Assembly (NCBI RefSeq): GCF_001039355.2
Contig: NW_019775924.1
Coordinates: forward strand, 703,143 to 767,142
Reading direction: 5' to 3'
Length of the DNA: 64,000 bases
Source: Lingula anatina
Taxonomy: Eukaryota > Brachiopoda > Lingulata > Lingulida > Lingulidae
Below the pieces are notes generated by a model, which saw only the letters and a program-made list of their open reading frames with translations, did not search any database and was not told where the DNA came from. The first letter of the stretch is position 1. Each line of letters begins with the position of its first letter. Positions 1 through 12,327 of the stretch are shown one piece after another. Made by a program: the position numbers and the translations under genes.

Positions 1-390
1 TGTGACCTTGAAATTGACCTTTGACCTACTTTTCACCATGAACTGAACTTTGCAAATTTTGCTTCCCTTTTATCTCCAAAACTGGCAGAGATAGGTCCAT
101 AGTTACTATTGAAGTTGGATAGGAAGTCATATACTGGCAATTTACTGTGACCTTGAAATTGACCTTTGACCTACCTTACAATGAACTTAACTTTGATTGC
201 ACCATTTTTAGTTATATATATTTTTTGCATATTTTGAAAATTCTTGTTGATTGCATTTTTACAGCTTGTCAAGCACAAGACTGGTGGCTGCACCCCTTAT
301 TTTGTGTATGTGGGGGTCTATACGAATGCGCTTGCTCCAGCTGGTGGTACAATATTCGGAGGCGGTATCGCCTCTCTGATCCTCTAGTTT
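1..390 (+). repeat. Interspersed element with about 145-bp internal repeats (copy 1)
   Basis: The window opens inside an interspersed repeat. Its first part holds two units about 145 bp apart (TGACCTTTGACCT at 15-27 and 160-172; TGACCTTGA at 3-11 and 148-156). The second part (about 240-390) ends in a conserved tail reading GGCGGTATCGCCTCTCTGATC. An inverted copy lies at about 16240-16628, a diverged three-unit copy at 54810-55115, and a tail-only fragment at 59850-59915. The open frame across the tail is also open in the inverted copy, but this follows from sequence similarity and is not evidence of a gene. I do not recognise the family. Confidence 0.8.
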
Positions 391-679
391 GTAATTAAAA
401 TTGAAAACATTTGTGTTTTTGACAATTTGGAAAAAATTAAATGACAGTAATAAAGGTTTCTGCACTTGAGCAATTGACCTCACATTCAACATTTTAGATA
501 GAAATATTAATTCTTAAGAACATAAAATTAAGCAATAAGTAACAGGCAAGCAGTAAGTAATACTCTCTTTGTAGCTAGTAAGATATTATCACATTCAACT
601 ACACCATAAAAAGTGTTCTGAAAAAGCTCACCAGTGATACTTTAAGGAGGATACTGTAATAAGACATTGTATTTTCCAG

Positions 680-1524
680 TATACAGCACACCAGTACTAT
701 GAGTGGGCAGCTGACCAGGGACACCTGGACTCTGGGGTGATGGTGGCCACCTTCTATCACAAGGGCTTTCCAGGACTGGACAGGAACCCATATCAGGCTG
801 CTATGTAAGTACCTAGCCCACAAGGTGTTCCCATGATTATATAGAAGCCCATATCAGGCTGCTATGTAAGTACCTAGCCCACAAGGTGTTCCCATGGTTA
901 TATAGGAACCCATATCAGGCTGCTATGTAAGTAACTAGATAACAAGGTGTTCCCATGGTTATATAGAAACCCATATCAAGCTGCTATGTAAGTATCCAGG
1001 GGAAGTAGCGGCAGATACATGTGGCATATAAAATATGCTTTCGGACTGTGTGGAAATTTATTTATTTGTTTATTATTTTTTGTTATAAAAAATCAAACAT
1101 ACAATTTCCCCTTTCTTCTGTATTCTGAAGAAAGTTAAAGCAAGGTAAAACTTAGCATAGCACATCTTAGTACAGTAAAGGACTGATTTTTTTATTTTCT
1201 TTTTATTGCAGCTGGGCCCAATTTCTTGGAGAGAAAAGCAATGCTGTCGGGCGATTGCTCAGAAGAGCTCTCAGAGCATACAAGGATGAAGACAGGTAAA
1301 TGAGCAGCGTTTAGCTCTCTGAACTCCTAGTAATTGTGATAAATTAGATATGTTGAGATTGTTAGATTTCTCTTTTAACTTCTAAAGATAAAATGTTACT
1401 TAATCGAAACCCAGATGTTTATTTGTCAGTGGTTATTGCTTCGTATTGATTCTGTCTATCATTTCATCAAAGCATTGTTTGTTTGCAATGCAATATGAAC
1501 CCCTTCCTCCTTCCTATCCCTTGA

Positions 1525-1570
<46 letters not shown>

Positions 1571-3751
1571 ACTTAAACCCTCCCATAAACAATACCATAT
1601 CTATATTTCAGACACATAGCATTGTTGTACTACCTGCTGGCTGCTTACACTGGGATTGAGGCAGCAAACTTCAACTTTGCCTGGCTGGCAGAAGACCACC
1701 CAGAATATGTGAAAAAATACATAGCTGAGGAGTGTATCTGGAAACACTATAACCTCTCCACACAGAGGCCTGTGAATGCGGTAGACCCAGTGGGTAAGTG
1801 TGTGTGCGTGCATGTGTGTGTGTGTGCTTGCATGACATCTGTCTTTAAATATGTGTATGTGAGTGTCTCTTAACAAGCTTATCAGATTTTTAGGATGTTT
1901 TAAGATCCAGGCATTTTGTAATGAATGACATGAAGGACACCTAAAGATTATTCAACTAATTTACTTACCTAATATATAAAACACCAAAAAAGGTTTGGCT
2001 GTCATCTTTTGGTAGTTTAGAAGTATGGTAATGACACAGTCTTTTCAATGGGCAAAAATTATAAAGCTTTCAGATACAAAAATTCTGTTTCTGGGTGGCA
2101 TTTGTGGTGCCTTTACTGCATAAGAAAAGAACTATAGAGAAGCCTGCTTTTCAATTTTGCTGCAACCACTCAAAAGGAATGTTCTAATTTTTTAAAAGAT
2201 ATTATGACTTAAAAGAACTGTAACGATAAATGTTAAATTCAGAGTCAAGATTGAGTATTAGTATGGGTTATGATTCTCTAATTCATTTTTGGTTTTATTT
2301 CAGCATTTAACAAGATGGGCGACTATTTCTGGTATGGAATTAAAGAGGCCAGGAACACCACTGCTGCAGCTCTGATGTATGGCAAGGCTGCAGCCAGAGA
2401 CCCACACGTATGGATTAATTTAAATTTGTTATTCTTTAGCCACATGGAAGAATTAATTTTGTTATTATTCTTTTTGTTACTCTATAGGTTCTGGTAGATT
2501 CTTCTTAATGATGTGATTAAGAGAAAAAACTTGTATCTTTTTATTTCTTTAAAACATTCTTACATGACAAGATAATGTAAGAGATTGATAAGGTTTTAGA
2601 TAAAACTGGAAACAGTGTATGTCTATAATAGTTATATATCTGTGTACTTCCAGGGTTTATTTAACCTAGCAGCAGTGGTGGCAGAGGGAGTGGAGGTACC
2701 ACAGCAAGTCTGGGGAGAACTACAGGTACCGCCATCTATACAGCAAGACAAACTGGCTCTACAGTCTGAGCTGTATTCAAGGTAAATGTGCATTGCGACA
2801 ACATATGGCAGTGAATGGGATTTTTTTCAGAATACTTCTTTAATTTTCTTTGTTATGTGTCTTTGCATGTATATGTGCACAGGACCAATGTTAAAAAAGA
2901 TACTGCTTCTTTGAAAAGGAAAAAAAAATTATGTTAATTGTGCAAAAAATAACATTGCAAAGGATTTAATTAAATTTAAGGCAAGGTGTAATTTATTTAT
3001 TGATTGATTTAATTTCATGGGCATTCCACAGCCTTTTCCCTTTCTAGCATATTTTCTCTACATCCACAGGTCTTTTAACCACATAACCACATCTGTTTTT
3101 CATTATAGTATGCAGGAGAAGTTAAGGTTAAAAATTGTTTTCTTAAGATGTGAAGTATGTAAAATTATAACAATACTGGAATTTATATATTCACAAAGGA
3201 AACATAAATGACATTAATAATGTTTCTTATTGTAGATGTGCAGAATATGACAGTGCAGAGGCATACATTCCCTGTCAGCTTGCCCTTGTCAAGGTCACAT
3301 TACAGAACACTGCTGAAAGGTAATACTGTGTCCTTGGCCTTGTTAAGTCAAGGTCGCCAACTCTGTGAATTTGTATGCAAATTTGCATATTATTATATTA
3401 TTTCATTCTTAAAAGCACAGCAAATAAGAGATCTGCACATATCAAACACTTAAATATTGTTTATAGAACACAGTAATATTGTGTGGCAAGTTCTGTCTAC
3501 ATAAATTAGAGTACATGTAGCACTGTCATGTTACCTTAGCAAACTGACATATTTGAACATATTTTAACACATTTGACAATTATATTTTATTCTTAAATTA
3601 TTTATAGACTAAGTATATTGTGCTGTTTGTGCAACATTAGATTTCTCCTTGCTTTCAAATGCTTTTTAATTGTCAATGAGAATATCTTGCAACGATCATT
3701 ATTCAGAATTTCCTTGAATATTTCAGAGTACTGTCCTTCTTGGGGTTCTAG
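680..3751 (+). CDS. SEL1L3: SEL1L3-like protein, C-terminal exons (5' end outside window)
   Basis: The seven exons are 680-804, 1212-1295, 1612-1793, 2304-2407, 2654-2781, 3236-3319 and, less surely, 3727-3751. All junctions are GT-AG and the phases agree. The product begins YTAHQYYEWAADQGHLDSGV and continues with Sel1-type segments (HKGFPGLDRNPYQAA, LLYYLLAAYTGIEAANFNFA, MGDYFWYGIKEARN, GLFNLAAVVAEGVEVP). As I remember it, the closest family is the C-terminal half of vertebrate SEL1L3, a membrane protein with Sel1 repeats of poorly known function. The last exon adds only VLSFLGF and a stop, so the transmembrane helix that follows at this point in vertebrates is not found. That exon may be wrong, or the protein may be shortened. 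The N-terminal exons lie to the left of the window. Confidence 0.8.
783..996 (+). repeat. 61-bp tandem repeat carrying a splice donor, 3.5 copies
   Basis: Four copies, exactly 61 bp apart (CCCATATCA at 787, 848, 909 and 970), repeat the last 18 coding bases of the first SEL1L3-like exon together with its 5' splice site. Each copy keeps GCTGCTATGTAAGTA. Copy 1 is the real exon end (donor after 804); copies 2-4 lie inside the intron. Confidence 0.9.
1531..1569. repeat. (CT)n microsatellite
   Basis: This is an uninterrupted CT tract inside the SEL1L3-like intron, upstream of the acceptor at 1610-1611. Confidence 0.95.
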
Positions 3752-6700
3752 AAGCTGTTTTGGTGTGACATATCTCACCCAAGTCTACAGTCCACTGTTA
3801 CCTATGTCTCCCTTGTCCGCTTTGTTGCTTTTTAAAGGGATAACAACTGTTCATTTTGGCCAAAAATGGATTTCCTGGGGTAGAGGACAATTTTCCCACA
3901 CTTACCAATGGTTAATGAATCTGTTCTAACATTCAAAGTGAGTCCCTTTTTTCTAAAAAGTTTGGAGATTAATACAGAGCGTAGCCATCTGTGGAGGTCA
4001 CTCGAAGAGATGGCAAGCAAAATTCCAGAATAATTGCGTTAACTGCTGTTTTGGTGGTAAAATAGAATTTAATTATGTTTCTTTGAGTTGTGCACATTGT
4101 CTTTATTATGAAATATGGACATCATATGAATGGTTGTCATCCCTTTAAACTACTTCATTTGGTGATTTATTGAAATAGGATCAGTTTTCTATCCATCATT
4201 GTATCCCAGGAGAAAATGTTGTTATTTAAAATGAACAAATAATTTTAAAAGTAACTTCAATCAGGAAATATTTGTTACTGTAACAATAAGACACTGGTCT
4301 TTATGGTCTGTATTCAACTAGGATAATGAATGAATGTTGTTATTAAATCACACGATTTGAATCAATTATTTTCTTTAAAATTTATGTATTGTTTAAACAA
4401 TATTGATCAAAAAATTTGTTTGAAATTTTCAAGTTAAACTATCTTTTCCAATTGATGATGTTATTTTGTATTTTTCATATACTCCAATTTTTTTTTTTTT
4501 TTTTTTGAGCTTTTTGGAGAGCTGCAATTTAAAAGCAGAGAAAAATTTATGCTTTGAGTAGGGTAATTTATATTACTATCTTGCATTAAATTACCAAGTG
4601 ATTAAATAAACAAAGGCCTCTTTTATGCAATAAGTATTTAATTTTTCTGTGTTCATATGTCAATTGTATTTGTTAGTAATTTTATTTTCTGTACAATATG
4701 TTAACCTTTTGTTTGTTTAAAAATAAATTTAAAGTGGTTGAGGTAAAAACAAAGCTTGGAAGTAGCATTTAGCTCATCAGGGGTTTGCATGTCATGATAA
4801 GTAAAATTGTTTGTTTGTTGAAATCCATTTCAGTAATTTTGTCACTTATTTCTGATGTTCAAAGAAAGAATAGCCCCACTTATGCATTTTAGAGATATTG
4901 CAAATATCTGTGAAGTGAAACATTTTTTGCTTTTAAAGATCAAATTTTTAGTTGTTGAATATAAAACTTTGTACACATATTTACACAAAATGTCAGGAAA
5001 TAAATTGAGTTTTTAAAGATTGTTCCTTAGCACACTTTGTACTGTATTTGGGGGCATTTAGTTATTGCTTATCAGGACAAATTCCTGAAATTGATTGGTT
5101 ATATTACTGATTATTGTAGACACAGCTATCAAATTGAGATAACATTATTACTGTGCTTCAAAAAAGAGTGTATCTCCATGCAATCCTCTCCTCATTCAAT
5201 GAAACTGGCAAAATGAATGCTTTTGGATGTCTTGATGTGATAGAACGTCTCTCCAAGATTTTCAAAACTATTAACTGTTGTTACATGAAGATGAGCTGAA
5301 AAACTACGCATGGACCTGTCCATAATTATTTCTTAGTATTGGGATGATGTAAGCATGGTAAGGAGGAACAAAATTCACTCTAGCTCTCTCTGGCTCTTGA
5401 ACTCTTGTGCTTGAATGGTATAAAAAGCAAAGTTGTACATTTTTTCAAAGCTGCCTGATTAAGACTCTATCTGTGTGATAAATGATGGCCTGCCACGAAT
5501 TATAGTCAGTTCCCCATTACTTTGTACAGGTGACATTTGTCCCATATACATGCACTACAATTACAAATATATATATATACATCTTACAATTCCTCATTAC
5601 AGAATGCGTACACAACCTAATACTGTGTCCACTTCACAACATAGAAACTCTAAGGTTTTTGCTTTTGACACAATCTGATATAGCTTGCTTACCTGTCATT
5701 GTCATGGTTTAATGTAAAGGGGTTTGGTTCCTGAGTAAGGAGATAAACAGAAGCTGTCATCATTGCCATAGACTTTATGGACAATTATTTTAGAAAACCT
5801 GATGTAGCGATCACACACACACACACACACACACCAGAGAATGCATATGTGAAAAGATAAAAATGGCAACACTTTCAGATAATTAAGATTTATTAAATTA
5901 TGTAATACCAGAGAATTTTTTTTGTCTCAACAATCACTTGGATAATATACTACACAAAATGGACAATAGGAGTAATCAAAATAGGCAGATTAATCAAAAT
6001 GAATCGGAGTAATCAAAATAGGCAGATCTTGAGTAGTTATAATGCCTGGTCTACTTATAATATGACTATAATGAGTATAAAACCGCTGTACCATGAATTT
6101 GTATTTTTTTAAGTGAAATTTAATGTTAATAAAATGATACCAGGAGCATATTATTCCACAGTCATTTATCTCCCTCAAAGTATTGGTTCAGTAGGGGTGA
6201 TACTTCTATTGTCCATTGTGTGTATACAAGACTAAAAATAAAAAAATAAATCAATCAACAGACTGTTATGTACTAGGACAAAGACTGGGTTGAAGCCACG
6301 TGTTAACATTTTAAAATTTCAATCTTAATTGGTGCAGCACAGCCATTTTGTATCATACTACAATTTTTGGATTTGTAATTCATGTGAAATATATTACTAC
6401 AATAAGGTACAACATTACAGGCTATTAAGATCAAGTTCACAATAGAAAAATTGTACAAATTTCATATCAAACTCGCATCTCACTTACAAAGCAGAAGACA
6501 ATCTAAATCTGTTCAATAGAAATATAAAGATATATTTGTTCATAAAAATAATGTATAAAAGCCCACATAAAGTGCAGGGTTAATTTATTTACTAAATATA
6601 TATAATAATTAAATTCTGATGGAATGAAAAAAATTGAAGTCAATTTTTTTTTTAATCAAAAGCTAGCTGATAAACAATAAAAGCAGTGACTGTCATAATT

Positions 6701-6790
6701 GATAATCTTCAGGGATGTTAAAACTTTTAATTTAGACTAATATACATTGTTTTGCTTATATACATTTCTGTACTTTAACTGTGTGGTCAG
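3752..6790. other. 3' UTR and intergenic DNA, no gene seen
   Basis: This A+T-rich stretch probably begins with the SEL1L3-like 3' UTR. I found no exon with supported splice sites or family similarity. It contains a T run near 4490-4506, a (CA)n tract at 5812-5834 and a short tandem repeat of about 20 bp (AATCAAAATAGGCAGAT, with partial copies) at about 5966-6028. Confidence 0.6.
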
Positions 6791-6799
6791 CATTTGCTG

Positions 6800-7796
6800 C
6801 AGTCCCTTTCTTACTCTTATTTACTACCAGTGCTGCTGGGACTTCCATCATTGACTGGGGTACTACAGCCACACCTAGATGTAACTATCGATCAAGATAA
6901 GTGGAAACTCTACCAGAATGATGTTGAAGTAGACTCTCTATGTGGGATTCAAAACAAAGAAGAATACTAGAACAAAGTTTTTCAGTGTCAGTCAGCTGAA
7001 GGAAGCAGTCGCTACAGTCTCTCTATGAAGTAGTCAAAGCAGGACTGGTCTTGGCACAGACTAATGCAGAAACTGAAAAAAGTCTGTCAATCAATGCTAG
7101 AGTTATTACAAAGAAGAGGTATCTCTGGGAGAATCTACTATAGTTGGTCTCTGTATGGTGGAGGCTGTCTCAGTTGGTCTTCGTATTCTGAAGGAAGCAG
7201 TCCGAGTTTCAGTTTCATCACCCAGTACAGATAAGATATTTCTCCTGAGAATATAAAGATCACAAAAAAGCTGAAGATGTCTGTCAGGTCAGCCCATGTA
7301 ACATATCAAATGGGTTTACATGAGGAAAGACTTCTGAGATGGAGAGGAAAGAATGAGCCAAAAATAAAGGAGAAAGGAAGCAGAGCAGCAAAAAAAACCA
7401 AACAAAGTTGTAGGATAAAAAGAGACATTAGTCATTAGCTAAGAATGAGAAAGATCTTGCCAAAGAAAAAAAAACAATTGCAAGACAAGAGTTAAGTGCT
7501 GCAGACAAACTTCTGAATGACGCCACAGCAAAGCTACATGAAGCTCTTTCTAGCAAAAATGTTAATAAACAAAGTATCAACATGGCAACTGTGATACTTG
7601 ACACTGCAAAGCTAAGCAGGTAAAGACTATGTGACACCTAGATGCAATCAGAGAGAAATGGAGGTCTCTAGAGAACAGAATAGTATTACGAAAGCTGCTG
7701 GAGAAAGCCATCTCAGCTAAACAGTCAGTGGGGACAAAAAAGGTCTAGTGAGAAGACTGGTGGCTCATCTGCCAAAAAAAGCTAAAACATGTTAGA
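6800..7796 (+). pseudogene. Decayed coding remnant, charged coiled-coil-like C-terminus
   Basis: Several plus-strand stretches read as protein but are broken by stops and frame changes. The first (about 6830-6970) encodes leucine-rich text such as LLGLPSLTGVLQ followed by WKLYQNDVEVDSLCG. The best (about 7437-7623) encodes a lysine- and alanine-rich helix (KDLAKEKKTIARQ, ADKLLNDATAKLHEAL, MATVILDTAKLSR) before a stop. The last (about 7737-7790) gives a basic serine-rich tail (KRSSEKTGGSSAKK). This looks like an old gene or mobile-element ORF, but I do not recognise the family and no intact ORF remains. Confidence 0.4.
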
Positions 7797-7829
7797 TGGT
7801 AGATTTTGATGTTTTTGAGGTTAAAATTG

Positions 7830-8280
7830 TTTGAACTACACAGGTACAGATTGTATGAAATGCTCCCTTGAAACTAAGATATATGTTACAGTAATAATAG
7901 AAACATCATTTTATGTTTTTGTTTGAAAGTTTGTTCAAAAAATGGTTGTTGAAATGATGTGTTCTAATAAGATTTTAATATTCCTTTTTTGCCATATTTT
8001 TGCAATATTTCTGCCATAATATTTTTGATAAATTTTTGCAAGAACAAGTACACAGCGTAGAAAGTGCTCCTTTGCAACTTAAATGTGTAATGATAACAGT
8101 ACTAAATAAAAATTTAGCATTTCATGTTTTTTTTAAAGTTAAACAAATAATTGCTGTTGAAATAATACATATGTTGTGACAAGTTATAAGACCAGACATG
8201 TCCAGCTTTAGAAGTGTTCGAAGGCCTATATTCCTTTTTTTGTTATATTTTTTGCAATAAAATCCCTATTTTTTTCTATT
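7830..8280. repeat. Diverged tandem duplication of about 230 bp
   Basis: The segment at about 7830-8020 resembles the one at about 8040-8270. Shared landmarks in the same order are a TACA..GTA..AATGCTCC / AAAGTGCTCC block, a TCATTTTATG / CATTTCATG block, a TTGTTGAAAT block, and TTCCTTTTTT followed by a T-rich TTTTTGCAAT block. Confidence 0.5.
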
Positions 8281-8460
8281 TTTCTTTAAAAAATTCCTAT
8301 TTTACTTTTTTTTTTTTTGTCAATCTGTTATAACTTGACACCCTGTACTAGTGTTTTATATTCAACATTTCACTTTGTCCTTAAATTCTCAGAACTGTGT
8401 TTTCCAAACAGCCATAGCTTAAAAAAATCATATAGATTTTCATCCTCATCCTCATGCATT

Positions 8461-8562
8461 CTCAGAGTCCAGGAGACCATCTCTGAGACCAGGAGGCAAT
8501 CTCAGAGTCCAGGAAGCATCAACAGAGACCAGCAAGCAATCTCTGGGCCGAGGAGGCCAGCA
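8461..8562. repeat. Degenerate 20-bp minisatellite, about 5 units
   Basis: About five units vary around TCTCAGAGTCCAGGAGGCAA (units open with TCTCAGAGTCCAGGAGACCA, TCTCTGAGACCAGGAGGCAA, TCTCAGAGTCCAGGAAGCA and so on). An open frame crosses it, but nothing suggests that it is expressed. Confidence 0.75.
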
Positions 8563-9299
8563 GACAGTGCTTAGAGTTCATTTACTACTGTTCAGTGTCA
8601 ACTTATATCCATCTTCCTCTTCCTCCTCATTCCTCTGTCCAGTGTTGTAGCCAGGATCTGTCTGAGGATTATCTGTAGTATAAGAGTACTAGTATTTTAC
8701 CTGACACAGGTGTTTCCTGCTATATGAGTTTTGAGCATGTATCTAGATGTATGAGAGTACTTAGCACGTGTATGAAACTATGAGAGCATTTAAATGCAAA
8801 ACATGGACAAATGCAACATAATTAGATAAAAATCAAAATAATTAAGACAGTGACATCTTGAGGTATGCCTACAAAAAGTCACTTGTCCTCATTAAAGATA
8901 CATACAAAGCAAGCACAGACACTAGTAAAAACAAACATTATTTCTTACAAAGCTTAAGGATATTGTAACCCTTTATCATATCATCCAAATACTAAAATGA
9001 GTTTTTTTCCTGCATCGAACTATTCAATAATAAATAATCTTTGTGCTGATTAAAAACAATGAAAAAACTTGGCATTTATATTTTTTCGTTGCAATGTACA
9101 AGCATAGATGTCTCAAAGATTTAATCATCACATTTAACACCTTTCTATTTTGAGGTTAGATAGCAAGCAGTATGAGGCGTAACTTCATCCCTGAACACGA
9201 TTTTGTCACGAAAATTGGCATAGTGGACTGTAAGACGACACATGTGCATGCAAATGTTAAAGATGCATACTAAGTCAAATTTTTGTCACAAAAACCAAC

Positions 9300-9850
9300 C
9301 AAATGCCAGCATATAGTTTCAAGTAGTATAACTAAGAGAATTACCAAAAGGCATTGTTTAATTTTACCCGAAGATGATGTTTGAACTGATTTTTCTGCTA
9401 GCATTTTATGCTGTATATCAATGGGGCAGAAAAGTAGGTCACGGAAGTAGGTTAAATTTCCAACCAAAAATTTAAAGAAAGGAGCAGTCTAAAGCTCTTT
9501 TATGGCTGATCGAGTGATCTATGCAGTTTATCCCTTGGCATGTCAAATTTATTTTAGTCATATAAGAAACTAGTAGAAGTGGTTTACATGTGTTACTGGG
9601 AATCCACACTCCACCGATGCTTGGTTCGTATGTTCCTTTAATTAACTTAGTCACTGAACACTGAAGAATGTATGTAAGGCAAGAAATAAAGAGTTTGGGG
9701 TGAAGGGTGATGATATCCTTAACTTGAGTCCACACAACAAAGGAGGAACCAATTTAGTTAATCACACACATTCTGTCAGCCAAACAGGCTTTAAAACTGC
9801 ACCTTCTTCAAATTTCTAGGTGAAAAATTGATCTTCTTATCCGTTTAGTT
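9300..9850. repeat. Diverged interspersed repeat shared with 30.28-30.53 kb
   Basis: Two blocks recur near 30.3-30.5 kb. AGTCATATAAGAAACTAGTAG with the following TTTACATGTGTTAC (9553-9600) matches 30469-30510. AACTGCACCTTCTTCAAATT (9796 on) matches 30361 on. Both blocks keep the same strand, but their order is swapped between the loci, as expected for a repetitive unit. The short frames here show no family similarity. Confidence 0.45.
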
Positions 9851-10095
9851 TTCAAAATTCCCAAATAAAATAGAAAAAATTAATTAATAATGTATTACTG
9901 CTGCTTGTGCAATAGCAAAATTTTTCAAATAACTGTAGATGAAAATGACCCAAAGTTTTATATTAAACAAAAGTAAGCAAAAAAATATTTGCCCAAATTT
10001 CTTTTTAGTTTTCCGGAAAAAACTAAAATGTGGTAATTTTTGAAACTGTATATTGGCATTTGCCAGGTAAAGTAGCTATAATTTGACATGCCTTT

Positions 10096-10494
10096 TCACT
10101 TTGTTTGCATCTTTAACATAATTTCCAAACTGTTATCAATACGACTTCTAATAGCATCTATTGTATCTAAAAATGAAATCTTAAAATACTCACTGTCATT
10201 TTCAACATTGTCCTCTTGTGCATCTTCTTCACCATGAAGTTGTTTCCGTGCTGTCTGGCTATGTGATCCTGTGTTGATGGTGGAAGTACTGGGGTTGCCC
10301 CTTATACCTGACCACATAAGTATGCTATCATCTCTTTCACTGCTCTCCATTTTTGAAGAGGCCGAATCCATGGCAACTGGCTCTCTTGGACCCTGAAGAT
10401 TATACCCCCTGGAGATATCATCAGTTCCCATTTCCTCTCTCCCACTTGGCAGCATCTTACCTGCCCCATTGTCTTGTTGTGTCTCTGATATAAA

Positions 10495-10546
<52 letters not shown>

Positions 10547-12277
10547 GTTTATGACAACTTTTTGCTTGTTTCTCCTTTTTCTAATAACCCAGTTAGGCAC
10601 AAGAGAAAGAGCTTTAAATAACTGGTAATTTGTTCCAGCTTCTAGCTAGTTAAAATACAGCTTTTACTTTAAGGGCAGATCCATAATTTTCTGGTGTGGG
10701 GGGGGGGGATTCATTATTATTATTATATATATATATATATTTTATATTTTAAATGTCAGGACAAGAAAATTAAAGGTTGGTTAATTCCGGGAAAGTACCG
10801 TTTACCACGGGATAATACAGTAAATATGAATTTTAGTGCAAGAATCCTCTTATGTGTACCTTAAAGTTATGTAACAATGTAAGACCTAAATACTTTAGTT
10901 ATGCAGGGTTTATGTCACATTCCTGATTGACAGACCAGCTATAGCAGTGTTGGTAGAGGCACTAATACAAGACAGTTGAAGGGAAAGATCAAATGCAGAT
11001 CAATGGCATTTAACATGAAAGGACCCATCTTGGGCATTTTTCTAATCTTACTCAGTAAAGATAACATATAAGATACAAATATACTAACAATCAGTTACTC
11101 TTATTTATGAAATATTATTCAATTGTCATACCAATGACCAGTACCTGATCTACTGAATGAACCCCCAACCCTAAATCCACCACTTTGTCACTGGCCAAAA
11201 TAATGAACTCCACTTATTAAATTGAACTCTTTTTGGTTGTGACTTTGACTAAAACAAAAACCCTGCTAATGCAAAGGTCATTGTGTAAATCTATGAGCTA
11301 ATGACAGGAATACCTTCTTGGCTGTCCAGCAGGTCCACAGGGGGATCTATAACTTGGGTGCCATGAAAGGTGGCTGCCTGGTTCTCTTCAGTTTTAGGGA
11401 CAACTGAAACATCGTAAAAGGCTCTTATTCATTTCTATTTAGAATCACAGGAGAGAACAGGAAAAAAATCTTCAAGTATTACTAGTGTAAAGCTCCACTG
11501 CTGCAGCAATTGATACCACAGTTCTTTATATTAAAGGGAATGAAAGGGTCACATTGGGCTAAGCACATAATGAGGACAGATGGCAATCTGGTAATTAGGT
11601 ACATGTATCAGCTCGCTGACACTCACTGCCCCGCTGATGATCAGTGGTAATTCAATGCAACACTGGGTCATTGTTGCAAAACATCATCGTCCAGTACTAG
11701 CCATTACTAGCCAAGTCATAACCCACATTCTCTAATATATCATATAATAAGTTAATATAATAGAATATATTACAAAGATACGAAGTGGATTTTCAAGAAG
11801 CAAACTCTTTTTCTTTCGATCATGCTTGTTTCACAACTAACAAAACACAGATACTTGCTTTTACAGTGATTACTTCATTTTCACTCTTGTCAAAAAAGGA
11901 GAGTAATGTTTGGAATGTTTGAAAGACAGTTTATTTAAATAAATCATTATATCAGCAATGAGAATGTATACAAATATATATGATGTCAGACTATATAGTC
12001 CATAATGTTTGATAACAATTATATAACCCTTTAGAGAAAGCAATGTTTCACACCTGTTAAAAAAATACCACAAAACAGGTTGCTCAAATATTCAGCTAGG
12101 ATACACTACCCTATAGTTTTTAAAGCAGAAGTAAAATTAATGTGCACACCTACCTGTCTGGACTGTGCCAGAGATTAAAAAATCAGGAACTGGCACTGAC
12201 CCCTCATCTCCTTCCCCTTCATCCTTTAAATATAAGTGTATAAATATATGTTTGGCTATGTATAATAATACTAATAC

Positions 12278-12327
<50 letters not shown>

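Noticed and set aside
147-398. Open frame shared in sequence with 16217-16483 (minus), looking like a conserved cysteine-rich peptide
   Set aside because: Both lie inside copies of the same interspersed repeat and the similarity runs through non-coding parts, so conservation is at the DNA level.
783-996. CRISPR-like array
   Set aside because: The 61-bp units are contiguous tandem copies without spacers, in an animal gene.
3618-3929. A 103-residue open frame as the missing SEL1L3 membrane exon
   Set aside because: It has no supported acceptor in the right phase with the expected helix, and no family similarity.
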